61,191 nt of DNA from assembly GCA_018714005.1 (NCBI GenBank), contig DVOA01000036.1:1-61191 (forward strand), given 5' to 3'. This stretch comes from Spyradomonas excrementavium (GTDB lineage: Bacteria > Cyanobacteriota > Vampirovibrionia > Gastranaerophilales > Gastranaerophilaceae). Positions 16,695 to 25,905 of this stretch are shown in pieces. Positions within the stretch are counted from its first letter, which is position 1. The number at the start of each line of letters is the position of its first letter. Made by a program: the position numbers and the translations under genes. The notes below the pieces were generated by a model, which did no database searches, was not told the DNA's origin, and saw only the letters and a list, made by a program, of their open reading frames with translations.

Positions 16695-19343
16695 ATGAAA
16701 ACAATAAATTATGCGGACTTGCCAACGACTTATGACGCAAATTCCACGGAAGAAGAAATTTATAAATTTTGGGAAGACAATGAATGTTTTAAAGCGGACG
16801 CAAACTCTAAAAAACCGCCCTATTCCATCGTTATCCCGCCCCCGAACGTAACGGGAATCCTGCACATGGGCCACGCAATCGACGAAACCTTGCAGGATTT
16901 GCTCATCCGCTACCACAGAATGTCCGGATACGAGGCATTATGGGTTCCGGGAACAGACCATGCCGGAATCGCAACACAAAATGTCGTCGAGAAAAAACTC
17001 CGTGAAAAAGGTCAAAATCGCCACCAACTCGGACGCGAAAAATTTCTGGAATTGACCTGGAAATGGGCAAATGACCACAAAGGAGCGATTCTTGACCAGT
17101 GCAAACGCCTCGGAGCCTCTTTTGACAGAAGCAGAGAAAGATTCACGCTCGACAAAGGCTGTTCTGACGCGGTAAAAGAAGTTTTTGTAAAATTATACGA
17201 AAAAGGCCTGATTTACAAAGGCGCCTACATCGTAAACTGGTGCCCGCGCTGCCAGTCAGCCATCTCCGACGTCGAAACCGAATACGAAACCGAAGCAGGA
17301 CATCTGTGGGAAATTTCTTATTCACTAAAAGACGAACCCGGCGCAATCGTAATCGCTACAACCCGCCCTGAAACAATGTTTGGCGATGTTGCAATCGCGG
17401 TGAACCCGACAGATTACAAATACAAAGATTTGATAGGAAAAACAGTCGTTATTCCGCTCACCGGACGCGAAATCCCCATAATTGCAGACGATTATGTAGA
17501 TAAAAAGTTCGGAACAGGCGCTTTGAAAATCACTCCGGCGCATGACCCCAACGACTACGAAGTCGGAAAACGCCATAATTTAAAACCCATCTGGGTAATC
17601 GACGGCGAGGGCAAAATGAAAGCCTGCGCAGAAGTTCCGCAGGAGCTCCACGGGCTCGACCGCTACGAAGCACGCGAAAAAACAGTCGCAATGCTCCGTT
17701 ATCACAACGATTTGGTAAAAATTACCGACCATGAACACAATGTCGGCAAATGCCAGCGCTGCCATACGACAATTGAGCCGCTGCTTTCGGAACAATGGTT
17801 CGTTAAGATGGAACCGCTCGCAAAACGCGCAATCGAAGCCATCGACAAAGGCGAAATAAAATTTGTACCCGAAAGATGGACAAAAAACTACCTCGGCTGG
17901 ATGGAAAACATCCGTGACTGGTGCATTTCCAGACAATTGTGGTGGGGACATCAGATTCCGGCTTATTACAACAACGAAACCGGCGAAATGGTCGTTGCAA
18001 AAGAAAATCCCGACCCGTCCAAATTCACACAGGAAACTGACGTGCTTGATACGTGGTTTTCTTCGGGATTGTGGCCGTTTTCGACCATGGGATGGCCGGA
18101 TAAAGACGCTGAGGACTTCAAAAAATTCTATCCGACCTCGGTTCTGGTTACGGGATTCGATATTATCTTTTTCTGGGTAGCAAGAATGATTACGATGGGC
18201 TACGAGTTCACAGGAAAAGCTCCGTTCCCGACAGTTTACATTCACGGGCTGATTCGCGATGAATTCGGACAAAAAATGTCAAAATCCAAAGGAAACACAA
18301 TCGACCCCGTCGGAATCATTGAAAAATACGGCTGCGATGCCTTGAGATTCACAATGACCTCGCTTTGCACTTACGGCGGGCAGGATATCAAGGTTAGCGA
18401 CGAAAAATTTGAATACGGAAGAAACTTCGCGAACAAAGTATGGAACGCTTCGCGTTTCGTGCTCATGAACCTTGAGGGCGTTGACAATAAAGCAATCGAC
18501 AAATCAGAATTAACCATTGCTGACAAATGGATTCTGCACAAACTCAACGCAACAGCCAAAGAAGTCAACGAAAACATCAAAAATTACAGAATCGGCGAAA
18601 CTTCGCACCTGTTGTATGACTTCTTCTGGAACGATTATTGCGATTGGTACGTTGAAATCGCAAAAATCCAGCTCCGTGACGAAAAAATCAAGCTCAACAC
18701 GCAAAGAGTTCTTCGTTATGTCCTTGATATGACGCTCAGAATGCTTCATCCGATTATGCCGTTCATCACAGAGTCAATCTGGCAGATGATTCCGGGCGAA
18801 AAGGAAGAAATCGCAATCATGAAGAGCGAATTCCCGACATTCAGCGAGGATTTAAATTATCCTACTGAAAACGAGGAAATGGAGCTGGTTTTTGAAACAA
18901 TTAAATCGCTCCGTAACGTACGTCAGAGCCTGAATATTCCGATTTCCACACAGATGGATATTGAGGTAAGAGCAACAGCCAAAGAAAAACCCGTTTTTGA
19001 GGCGGTTATTCCTTATCTGCAAAGGCTGGCAAAGGTTCAGGATGTGACTTTCGAGGCTGAAAGTGCTCCGGTTCCGAAAAAATCGGCTTCTGCGGTTGTC
19101 GGCAACTCAAAAATCATCATCCCGCTTGCCGGATTGATTGATATTGACGAAGAAATTGCGCGCCAGAACAAAAAGCTCGAAAAGCTTATGAAAGAAAAAG
19201 GCAGCCTTGAGGGTCGAATTAAAAACGAAAAATTCGTTGCAAACGCGCCAAAAGAGGTTGTTGATGAAACGAAAGCTAAAATTGCAGAGCTGCAGGTGCA
19301 GGTTGACGCGATTGAGGGCTTAATTTCGTCATTAAAAGACTAA
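16695..19343 (+). CDS. valS: valyl-tRNA synthetase
   Basis: 882 aa class I synthetase. HIGH-type motif HMGH (in PPNVTGILHMGHAID, residue ~55), editing domain with TTRPETMFGD, KMSKS motif (~527), anticodon-binding domain, and the C-terminal coiled-coil arm (about residues 810-880, IDEEIARQNKKLEKL) typical of ValRS. A TATAAT (16660-16665) lies upstream with no clear -35 box. No T-box leader is visible. Ends just before a long hairpin that can serve as its terminator. Confidence 0.97.
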   Translation: MKTINYADLPTTYDANSTEEEIYKFWEDNECFKADANSKKPPYSIVIPPPNVTGILHMGHAIDETLQDLLIRYHRMSGYEALWVPGTDHAGIATQNVVEKKLREKGQNRHQLGREKFLELTWKWANDHKGAILDQCKRLGASFDRSRERFTLDKGCSDAVKEVFVKLYEKGLIYKGAYIVNWCPRCQSAISDVETEYETEAGHLWEISYSLKDEPGAIVIATTRPETMFGDVAIAVNPTDYKYKDLIGKTVVIPLTGREIPIIADDYVDKKFGTGALKITPAHDPNDYEVGKRHNLKPIWVIDGEGKMKACAEVPQELHGLDRYEAREKTVAMLRYHNDLVKITDHEHNVGKCQRCHTTIEPLLSEQWFVKMEPLAKRAIEAIDKGEIKFVPERWTKNYLGWMENIRDWCISRQLWWGHQIPAYYNNETGEMVVAKENPDPSKFTQETDVLDTWFSSGLWPFSTMGWPDKDAEDFKKFYPTSVLVTGFDIIFFWVARMITMGYEFTGKAPFPTVYIHGLIRDEFGQKMSKSKGNTIDPVGIIEKYGCDALRFTMTSLCTYGGQDIKVSDEKFEYGRNFANKVWNASRFVLMNLEGVDNKAIDKSELTIADKWILHKLNATAKEVNENIKNYRIGETSHLLYDFFWNDYCDWYVEIAKIQLRDEKIKLNTQRVLRYVLDMTLRMLHPIMPFITESIWQMIPGEKEEIAIMKSEFPTFSEDLNYPTENEEMELVFETIKSLRNVRQSLNIPISTQMDIEVRATAKEKPVFEAVIPYLQRLAKVQDVTFEAESAPVPKKSASAVVGNSKIIIPLAGLIDIDEEIARQNKKLEKLMKEKGSLEGRIKNEKFVANAPKEVVDETKAKIAELQVQVDAIEGLISSLKD

Positions 19344-19359
19344 CACCCCAGCATGCAAA

Positions 19360-19442
19360 GTAAAACGGTATTTATATTTATTTTTCGACGCCTATGAGCT
19401 TAGCGAATCGAGCTAGAAAAATAAATATAAATGCCGTTTTAC
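19360..19442. repeat. long hairpin, conserved-core family 2, copy 2
   Basis: 27-bp arms (19360-19386 and 19416-19442) with one T:G mismatch around a 29-base core (19387-19415) that is the reverse complement of the core at 16373-16401 apart from four adjacent bases. It sits between convergent valS and the EF-hand gene and may also act as a bidirectional terminator. Confidence 0.85.
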
Positions 19443-19460
19443 GCATATGCACAGGCAATT

Positions 19461-20576
19461 CTACCCGATACGATTAAACCACCATCCGAGCCCGCCGTAG
19501 CAGCCACAGTTATGACCGCCGCCGCCAAAAATACCTTTTATCATTCCGTAAATGCTCAGCCCCTGCCCGAAAATGTTGCCGATATTCCACCATTTTGAAA
19601 ATCCGGTGTTTGCCTGAGCAGGAGCAGTTCTTACCATCCCAAAAGTATTGCCGTAACCTAATACATTTCCAAATCCCATTCCGAGGTCAACTACGCTCGA
19701 AACACCGTAGTTGCCTGCATTTGCTGTATTGCCCAAAAAGTTGATTGTGTTGTTGCTTTTTCTTCGTCCTTCAATATTAACTGTTGTGCTGTCCGCATAA
19801 ACTCCTGTTCCAACAGTATTTCCGCCTAAAAATGAGCCCGAAAAGGCCTGAGATTGACGGGTAACATCTTCAAATACAGCAGTTACAGCAGAATCGCCCT
19901 CAATATATACATTTTTGTCCTTTGCCTCGCCTAAATCTGTTTCAAAATAGTCTTTTGAGCGTTTTGACATTGCTGCTCTGATGGCTTTTGAACCATCATT
20001 CAGCACTTTTTGTTCTTCTGCCGACAAAGCATTACCGGCAAGATATTTTTCGGTAACAGCCTTGAGGTTTTCATCATTAACGTTTGTGCCCATTATTTGA
20101 GAATTTATAGACGATTCGCCTTTTTCAGTTATCACGCCGTCCTGCGTATAATTCACCTGATCATCTTCTGTATCAGCTTCTTTTAGAAAATATGTAAATT
20201 CATCAACGGAAACCTCGCCATCACCGTTTACATCGAGGTTTTCAGCCAGAAGATTACCGCAGCGCTTATTAATAAGCTGGTTGTCAGCAGATTTTGCGTT
20301 TGCGTCCTCAATTTCTTTCTTCGCAAACTCCTCAACGGTAATTTTTTTGTCAGAATTGGAATCGTACGTGTTCAAAAGCCCTTCGGCGTACTTTTTATAG
20401 GCATAATCCTTTTCTGCGGAATCCATATTGTCAATAAATATCGAAACAGAGAAATCTCCCGGGCCTTTGATAGAGGAATCTTTTTTTACCTCTTCACTGC
20501 GGGCGATTCTGGCTTTTACGGCTGCTTGCACTTTGGCATCTATGAGTTTTTGTCTGTCAGCGTTTATTGGCGCCAT
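19461..20576 (-). CDS. EF-hand calcium-binding domain protein, 371 aa
   Basis: Two canonical EF-hand loops: YDSNSDKKITVEEF (~residue 93) and LDVNGDGEVSVDEF (~136), spaced as a pair; a weaker third candidate follows near NYTQDGVITEKG. The C-terminal half is low-complexity, rich in Gly/Asn/Thr (SFLGGNTVGTG, LGNTANAGNYG), and ends in a Gly/Cys/Trp-rich tail (GGGGHNCGCYGGLGWW). No signal peptide is evident at the N-terminus (MAPINADRQK). Start backed by GGAGAG. Possibly a surface or calcium-responsive protein; function not known. Confidence 0.8.
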   Translation of the reverse strand: MAPINADRQKLIDAKVQAAVKARIARSEEVKKDSSIKGPGDFSVSIFIDNMDSAEKDYAYKKYAEGLLNTYDSNSDKKITVEEFAKKEIEDANAKSADNQLINKRCGNLLAENLDVNGDGEVSVDEFTYFLKEADTEDDQVNYTQDGVITEKGESSINSQIMGTNVNDENLKAVTEKYLAGNALSAEEQKVLNDGSKAIRAAMSKRSKDYFETDLGEAKDKNVYIEGDSAVTAVFEDVTRQSQAFSGSFLGGNTVGTGVYADSTTVNIEGRRKSNNTINFLGNTANAGNYGVSSVVDLGMGFGNVLGYGNTFGMVRTAPAQANTGFSKWWNIGNIFGQGLSIYGMIKGIFGGGGHNCGCYGGLGWWFNRIG

Positions 20577-20763
20577 TTTTCTCTCCGTTTTGCTAAAAAT
20601 AATATCTCTCGTATATATAAAAACGAAATAATTGAAAAAATTGCCTGAACCAATTATGCAATGTAAAGCTTTGTTACAAAATTAGAAAAATCTTCAAAAA
20701 ACATTAAAGATTTGAACAGAACGTGCCGACAAACATCATACAAGGAAAAAAGGTGCAAGGAAT

Positions 20764-20955
20764 ATGAAATCGAATCTTTTCTCAAACAATGACTCAAACT
20801 TACCCCAGATAAATATGAAATTACCCCATATCCGACAAAACATGCCGAGAATAAAAATGACAGAAGACATGGATTTGCTTTTTGATATTGATGGCAAAGA
20901 AATTACGATGACTGAAGTTGCTGATAAGGTTTCAAACCTGTTTTTACAAGGATAA
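20764..20955 (+). CDS. small hypothetical protein, 63 aa
   Basis: Begins MKSNLFSNNDSN and is basic/Asn-rich in the first half; the second half (LLFDIDGKEITMTEVADKV) reads as a short helix-strand unit. AAGGAAT directly precedes the ATG. Transcribed divergently from the EF-hand gene 187 bp away. No recognised family; the DIDGKEIT stretch resembles an EF loop only superficially because the position-12 Glu is missing. Confidence 0.55.
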   Translation: MKSNLFSNNDSNLPQINMKLPHIRQNMPRIKMTEDMDLLFDIDGKEITMTEVADKVSNLFLQG

Positions 20956-20974
20956 TCTAATCTAGTGTCGCCTT

Positions 20975-21146
20975 AGTCGATTCGCCTACGCGAACCGCCC
21001 AAGGCTCACCTTTTCAAGGGGTCACTCAAAAAGTTCGTTCACGTCACTGCGTTCCTTAGCACGAACTTTTCTCGGACAATTTACATTTCTAAATATAAAC
21101 TGCGCGAAAAGAAACTTTCTTTTCGCGTTTTCGTCTTTACCATTAT
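20975..21146. repeat. cluster of short intergenic hairpins
   Basis: No gene between 20956 and 21204. Two hairpins are readable: AAAAGTTCGT / ACGAACTTTT around a 22-base loop (about 21031-21072) and the near-perfect 25-base palindrome CGCGAAAAGAAA-C-TTTCTTTTCGCG (about 21103-21127). GATTCGCCTACGCGAACC upstream can also fold. They resemble the other loop-type repeats of the window in layout but share no core with them. Confidence 0.55.
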
Positions 21147-21234
21147 TAAAGAAAAGTACAAAAATTAGTAACGCAGAGAATTCATCGGCGTTTTTTATGG
21201 TATTATGTTGGACAGAGGAAAAAGAGGTAGAGTT

Positions 21235-22461
21235 TTGAAAAATTTCATTAAAAAATACAGCTTACTGATTATATCAGCGATTAGTATCCTTACGATTACA
21301 TTAATGGCAAATTCCGTATTTGCTTATACCCCGCAGCAGCTATACGAACAGGTATGGCGGCTCGTAAACACTAAATATGTTGACCAGACAAACAATGAAC
21401 AAAACTGGCAGCGTTGGCACCATAAATATGACAAATGTATAAAAACCGATGAGGACGCTTATGTCGCAATCCAGACAATGCTTGCCAGCCTCAATGACCC
21501 TTATACAAAATTCCTTGACCCTAAAGAATTTGAGGAAGAAACCAGCTCTATCAAAGGTTCGCTCAAAGGAATCGGCGTTCAGATAGGAGTTCGCGACGGA
21601 AAACTCCTTATTATCGCCCCTATTGAGGACACTCCGGGTGAAAGAGCCGGTTTGCAGGCAGAAGATGAAATTCTTGAAATCGACGGAAAATCAACAAAAG
21701 GGATTACCGTTGATAAAGCAGCTGACCAGATTAGAGGCGAAGAAGGAACCTATGTTACGCTCTTAATCAAGAGAAAAAATCAGGAAAATCAGGTTTACAA
21801 AATCCAAAGAGCAGAAATTGAGCTCAAATCAGTATCAACAAAGCTTCCGACAGAAAGCGTTAAACTCGCTGACAGCGTGGGTTATATCAGATTAAGCTCT
21901 TTTATAAGCAAAAACGCCTCTGTTGAGTTTGAAAAAGCGCTCAACGGCTACAAAGACAAAAAAGGCTACATTATCGACCTTCGCTCGAATCCCGGCGGAC
22001 TTTTGAGCAACGCAATAATAATCTCCGATATGTTTTTGAACGGCGGCGTAATAGTCAGCACAGTTGACCGTGACGGCTACAAAGAAACAATGAGAGCTGC
22101 AAGAAGCAACGTGACCAATAAGCCGATTGTCATCCTCATCAACAAAGGAAGCGCTTCTGCAAGCGAAATCTTCTCAGGAGCGATGAAAGACAACAAAAGA
22201 GCCGTACTTGTGGGCGAAAATTCTTTCGGAAAAGGGCTTGTTCAGGAAGTTAACAAGCTTATGGGCGGCAGCGGCGCAAATATTACCATCCAAAAATACC
22301 TTACTCCTAACGGCACAGATATTAACAAAAAAGGGATTACACCCGATGTTGTTGTTGAGCTGACGGAGCAGGATATAAAAGACAAATACGACAGGCAGCT
22401 CCAAAAAGCCAATGACGTGCTGCTTGAGCTGATTAACAAACAACTGATGGTTCTAAAATAA
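21235..22461 (+). CDS. ctpA: C-terminal processing peptidase (S41 family)
   Basis: About 408 aa from a TTG at 21235, chosen because AGAGGT lies six bases upstream; an ATG at 21205 adds ten residues but lacks a ribosome-binding site. A membrane/signal segment (SLLIISAISILTITLMA) is followed by a PDZ domain (GSLKGIGVQIGVRDGKL) and the S41 protease core with catalytic Ser in KGSASASEIF and Lys in NSFGKGLVQE. Periplasmic serine protease that trims C-termini of envelope proteins. Confidence 0.93.
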   Translation: MKNFIKKYSLLIISAISILTITLMANSVFAYTPQQLYEQVWRLVNTKYVDQTNNEQNWQRWHHKYDKCIKTDEDAYVAIQTMLASLNDPYTKFLDPKEFEEETSSIKGSLKGIGVQIGVRDGKLLIIAPIEDTPGERAGLQAEDEILEIDGKSTKGITVDKAADQIRGEEGTYVTLLIKRKNQENQVYKIQRAEIELKSVSTKLPTESVKLADSVGYIRLSSFISKNASVEFEKALNGYKDKKGYIIDLRSNPGGLLSNAIIISDMFLNGGVIVSTVDRDGYKETMRAARSNVTNKPIVILINKGSASASEIFSGAMKDNKRAVLVGENSFGKGLVQEVNKLMGGSGANITIQKYLTPNGTDINKKGITPDVVVELTEQDIKDKYDRQLQKANDVLLELINKQLMVLK

Positions 22462-22470
22462 CAAATTTTC

Positions 22471-22501
22471 AAAAGAGAGGTCAAAAGCCTCTCTTTTTTT
22501 G
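22471..22501 (+). terminator. rho-independent terminator of ctpA
   Basis: AAAAGAGAGG / CCTCTCTTTT stem with a 7-base loop followed by a T run, starting 9 bp after the stop codon. Confidence 0.85.
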
Positions 22502-22518
22502 ACTTTAAATCTGCTAAT

Positions 22519-23175
22519 TTAGCGATATTTTACAGCAACAGAATCAGTTTTTTCCTCTCTGACATTATTTACATACTGCGGTTGTTTTTTCTTGAGAATT
22601 GACTGCTGGATTTTTTCTTTTATAGGAATAGAGTATTGCGCAAATTCCGCAGCGCCAAAAAGAACAAGCCCGGCAAGAATTGCCGCTTTTATAAACCTTT
22701 GCCTGCGCCAGCTCGTGCCCTCATGATGAAAATCGGCTATAATTTGCTTTGAAAAATCAACATCCAGCCCGCCTTTAACTTTTTCAAAAGAGTTATGCAG
22801 GTGTTTTTGCATAAGATAGGTGTTTTTCAGCTCTTTTTGCGCAATTCGGGATTTCATAAGATATTTGCGAAACTCATATCCCTCCTCGCCATCCAGCTCG
22901 TTGTCAATGTAGGGCGAAAGGTTCATTTTGAATTTTTCATATTCGCGTATGCTGAAAGCCGTCCTTTTCTGGCGAGTAAGTGCCATTTCCATAACTTTTT
23001 TGTAAGAATCTTTCAAACTGTTTATCAAATTTCTTAAATAAATAAATTTTTTATAACAATCCGGACACATTGCTATATGCTCCTCTATAAAAGCGCGCTC
23101 CTGCGGCGTTACCTTGTTGTCGATATACTGGGAGAGCAGTGCTGATACTTTTTTGCAGGTTATATCCTCTGTCAT
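22519..23175 (-). CDS. membrane anti-sigma factor with zf-HC2 domain
   Basis: 218 aa. N-terminal ZAS zinc finger: C7 followed by HIAMCPDC (H-x3-C-x2-C). A second, cysteine-free copy of the same fold seems present around residues 82-115 (MNLSPYIDNELDGEEGYEFR), matching the first copy's LLSQYIDNKVTPQERAF. One transmembrane helix (KAAILAGLVLFGAAEFA, ~residue 168) precedes a short extracytoplasmic tail. Starts 10 bp after the ECF sigma gene and would hold that sigma factor at the membrane. Confidence 0.88.
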   Translation of the reverse strand: MTEDITCKKVSALLSQYIDNKVTPQERAFIEEHIAMCPDCYKKFIYLRNLINSLKDSYKKVMEMALTRQKRTAFSIREYEKFKMNLSPYIDNELDGEEGYEFRKYLMKSRIAQKELKNTYLMQKHLHNSFEKVKGGLDVDFSKQIIADFHHEGTSWRRQRFIKAAILAGLVLFGAAEFAQYSIPIKEKIQQSILKKKQPQYVNNVREEKTDSVAVKYR

Positions 23176-23184
23176 TTTTACTCC

Positions 23185-23787
23185 TCAGGCAATGTAGCCC
23201 TTTAAATACTCTTGAAGCTTATTTCTTGCACGCGCAATGCGGGATTTTACCGTTCCCACGCTTGTATTTGTAATAGACGCAATCTCCTCATAAGAAAGCC
23301 CCTGAAACTCCCGCAAAACAATCGCCAATCTGAACGAATCAGGCAATTTTCTCACTGATTCTTCTATTACGTCGTTCAATTCGCCGCTCAGAGTTTTTTC
23401 CTCCGGATTATTGCACCTCGCAGGAAGCTCGATTACGTTGGCATTTTCCTGTTCATCGGTTTTATTATCAATCGAAACGGTCTGGCAGCTCCTGTTTTTG
23501 CGCCGCAGGTAATCGTAAAAAAGATTGGTCACGATTTGGTTCAGCCAGCTTTTAAATTTTTTGGGTTCGCGCAGGTTTTTGATATTTTTTGACATTTTTA
23601 CAAGCGCTTCCTGCGTTAAATCCAGAATATCCGAACAATCCTTGCTCAAATAATAAAACGAAGCATAAACAGTGTTCTGATAACGCTTAATCAGCTCTTC
23701 AACAGCGCAAACGTCATCAGACTGAGCCTTTTCAATAAGCTCTTCGGTTGTGAAATTTTTATATTTCTTTCTGTTGAGCGAAATCAA
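23185..23787 (-). CDS. ECF-type RNA polymerase sigma factor
   Basis: About 200 aa. Region 2 (VEELIKRYQNTVYASFYYLS..DLTQEALVKM) and region 4 (LPDSFRLAIVLREFQGLSYEEIA, HTH up to GTVKSRIARARNKL) are clear. Three TTG codons in a row open the frame; the third (23787) has GGGGAG at proper distance. It forms a two-gene unit with the downstream anti-sigma factor, the standard RpoE-type envelope-stress arrangement. Which genes it controls is unknown. Confidence 0.92.
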   Translation of the reverse strand: MISLNRKKYKNFTTEELIEKAQSDDVCAVEELIKRYQNTVYASFYYLSKDCSDILDLTQEALVKMSKNIKNLREPKKFKSWLNQIVTNLFYDYLRRKNRSCQTVSIDNKTDEQENANVIELPARCNNPEEKTLSGELNDVIEESVRKLPDSFRLAIVLREFQGLSYEEIASITNTSVGTVKSRIARARNKLQEYLKGYIA

Positions 23788-23960
23788 CAACAATCTCCCC
23801 TTTTAGTTCTTGTATATAAATTAAATGAATTCAAAAAAATTAAGAATGACCTTTTTAACATAAACATTCAGGGGATATATAAATTACGAAAAAACAATAC
23901 TTTTTGACGCCCAATATAGCCTCATCGGGCAATATATTTTCATTTGTAAAGATATTATAA

Positions 23961-23989
23961 GTGTAGTAGTTACACTTTGTGTAGTAGTT
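23961..23989 (+). promoter_or_regulatory. 11-bp direct repeat upstream of small gene
   Basis: GTGTAGTAGTT occurs at 23961-23971 and 23979-23989, an 18-bp period, 19 bp before the next ATG. The first copy also reads GTGTA-GTAGT-TACAC as an inverted repeat. Could be a tandem activator site or part of the promoter; ATTATAA just upstream may be a -10 box. Confidence 0.4.
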
Positions 23990-24007
23990 TATAAGGATTT
24001 TTAAACA

Positions 24008-24193
24008 ATGAACATTTTTTCTGCAATCAACAATGAATCGGGTCTTATAATCAGCGACGCAAAATCAGTTGAATCAGCATTAAAAGTTGCGTTGAAAAGA
24101 TATTTGGACACAGTCGATGAAATCAAAAAACTACCGTCAGAACTCGACTATTCCGCTGTAAACTATGCGTATTCCTATGTAAAATACGAATAG
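24008..24193 (+). CDS. small hypothetical protein, 61 aa
   Basis: Starts MNIFSAINNESG; predicted mostly helical (KSVESALKVALKRYLDTVDEIKKL). AAGGAT lies upstream, and a clean terminator hairpin follows 7 bp after the stop, both supporting a real single-gene unit. No family recognised. Confidence 0.65.
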   Translation: MNIFSAINNESGLIISDAKSVESALKVALKRYLDTVDEIKKLPSELDYSAVNYAYSYVKYE

Positions 24194-24200
24194 AAAACAA

Positions 24201-24228
24201 AAAGAGCCGTTTTTCCGGCTCTTTGATT
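24201..24228 (+). terminator. terminator hairpin after 61-aa gene
   Basis: AAAGAGCCG / CGGCTCTTT, 9-bp stem and 6-base loop, with a weak T tract after it. The region 24229-24426 holds nothing else I can identify. Confidence 0.7.
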
Positions 24229-24426
24229 TGGTTTAGTCCCAAATCTCCTCCCAAAGTCATTAATCTCTAATTCGTTTAATATTTTTGTTAAGTCTATTAA
24301 ACCATTATAGAGCTGATTTGTGAAGAGTTTTGCCCGATTTTATTTGTAAACAAAAGTTTACGTTCATGTCAAATCCAGTCGTATTCATGGTTTCGCATGT
24401 ATCGGAAGTTGTAATATTTCGTAATA

Positions 24427-25797
24427 TTAGGGTTGTTTTTCGTTTATAAAATACGTAACAATCGCAGCTATGAGCAGAACTACCGCTCCAACCACAAAAG
24501 TATATTCCCAGTGATAATTTATTCCTGCAGGTGTATCAAATACACATTTTGAAATAAACCATGCGAGCAAAGTGCATACAAGTATTTGAGGGCCGGCGAT
24601 AAAGATGTTGAAAATGCCCATTACCGCTCCTTCAGAGCCTTTTTGGATATACTCGGACAGCATTGCAAAAGGCAGAGAAAGAATGCTTGCCCAGCCTATG
24701 CCCGCAAAAGCCATAAGCGCCATAATCGCACGCGAATCAGTGGTAAATGCCATCAAAATATAAGCCAGAGCCATTGAAGCAACCGCAATCATGTGGACTT
24801 TTTTGTTTCCGTATTTTGTGGACAGGATTCCAATCGGGATTGAAACCAAAAAGCAAATCAAATTGAATACAGCAAAGCAAATCGACGCAAAATTCGTCGC
24901 CTGTGCGTTTAAATCAGCATATTTAGCGACTACAGAATCCGCAGCCGCCGACAAATCAGGAATTCCGAACACTGTGTGAACAGAAAACTGCGTAAAGAAG
25001 ATGAACATACTCATCACGCCAATCCAGGTGAAAAACTGCACAAAACAGATTTTGAACACCTCAGGCGAGGATTTAAAAAAGGTTTTTAAGTCTTCGATAA
25101 AGGAAGATTTAGCCTTTTGGGGTTTTTCTTCGCCTTTAGCCGCGCTATTTTCCTTAAAAGTCATACAAGTCCATATCATGGCGAGCGAAAAAGCGAGTGC
25201 AGCCATTATAAACTGCGCTGTGACAGACATCTGGTAATCAAAAACCTTTTTCAAAATCGGAGCAGTCCCCGCAGCGATTACAGAGCCCAGCCCGATAGCA
25301 AAACTCAGGTACGCATTTGCAATTGAGTGCTGTTCAGGAACAATATTATCAGGGATAAGCGCTCTATATGGCCCTTGAGCAGCATTAACGCAAGCGTCAA
25401 TAATCCAAATCATAACAGCAGCAACAAGCAGCCCGCCCACAGCCGGCAGCGCAAAATGGAGTTTGTTTGCAATAAATTGCGCTATGGTTTCGGAGTTAGG
25501 GAACGCCCACAGAGCCAAACTTGCGAGAATCGCACCCAGCAGGAGATAAGGACGTCTTCTTCCGAACGGTGTTTGCGTATTATCGCTCAAAGCGCCGATA
25601 ATTGGCTGCACAACCATGCCCGTAACCGGCCCCGCAAGCCAAATCAGCCCGAAAATCAAAGGCGAAGCCCCGAGCCCTTCCGTAACCGGCCCTGAGAGAA
25701 TAATTCTCATCTGCCAGGCAAACTGTAAACCAAAAAAGCCCAGACAAAAATTCAATAATTGAAAAGTATTGAGCTTGCGAAGACACCCGTCGTTCAT
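24427..25797 (-). CDS. MFS transporter of the SLC45/GPH-like sugar family
   Basis: About 456 aa, twelve predicted helices. The loop DNTQTPFGRRRPYLLLG after helix 3 carries the RRRP box characteristic of SLC45-type sucrose/glucose-proton carriers, and GPYRALIPDNIV is the conserved cytoplasmic motif of that family. A long central loop (ENSAAKGEEKPQKAKSSF) separates the halves. ATG at 25797 is preceded by GGAGGGGAA, better than the upstream in-frame start. Likely proton-linked sugar uptake. Confidence 0.88.
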   Translation of the reverse strand: MNDGCLRKLNTFQLLNFCLGFFGLQFAWQMRIILSGPVTEGLGASPLIFGLIWLAGPVTGMVVQPIIGALSDNTQTPFGRRRPYLLLGAILASLALWAFPNSETIAQFIANKLHFALPAVGGLLVAAVMIWIIDACVNAAQGPYRALIPDNIVPEQHSIANAYLSFAIGLGSVIAAGTAPILKKVFDYQMSVTAQFIMAALAFSLAMIWTCMTFKENSAAKGEEKPQKAKSSFIEDLKTFFKSSPEVFKICFVQFFTWIGVMSMFIFFTQFSVHTVFGIPDLSAAADSVVAKYADLNAQATNFASICFAVFNLICFLVSIPIGILSTKYGNKKVHMIAVASMALAYILMAFTTDSRAIMALMAFAGIGWASILSLPFAMLSEYIQKGSEGAVMGIFNIFIAGPQILVCTLLAWFISKCVFDTPAGINYHWEYTFVVGAVVLLIAAIVTYFINEKQP

Positions 25798-25905
25798 TTC
25801 CCCTCCACATAAAATATTTAACATGTTAATTATAATGGAAAAGGGTATTTTCCACAAATTAATATTACTTTTTGATGGGGGATTGGGGCGTTTGTGGGTG
25901 GGGGC

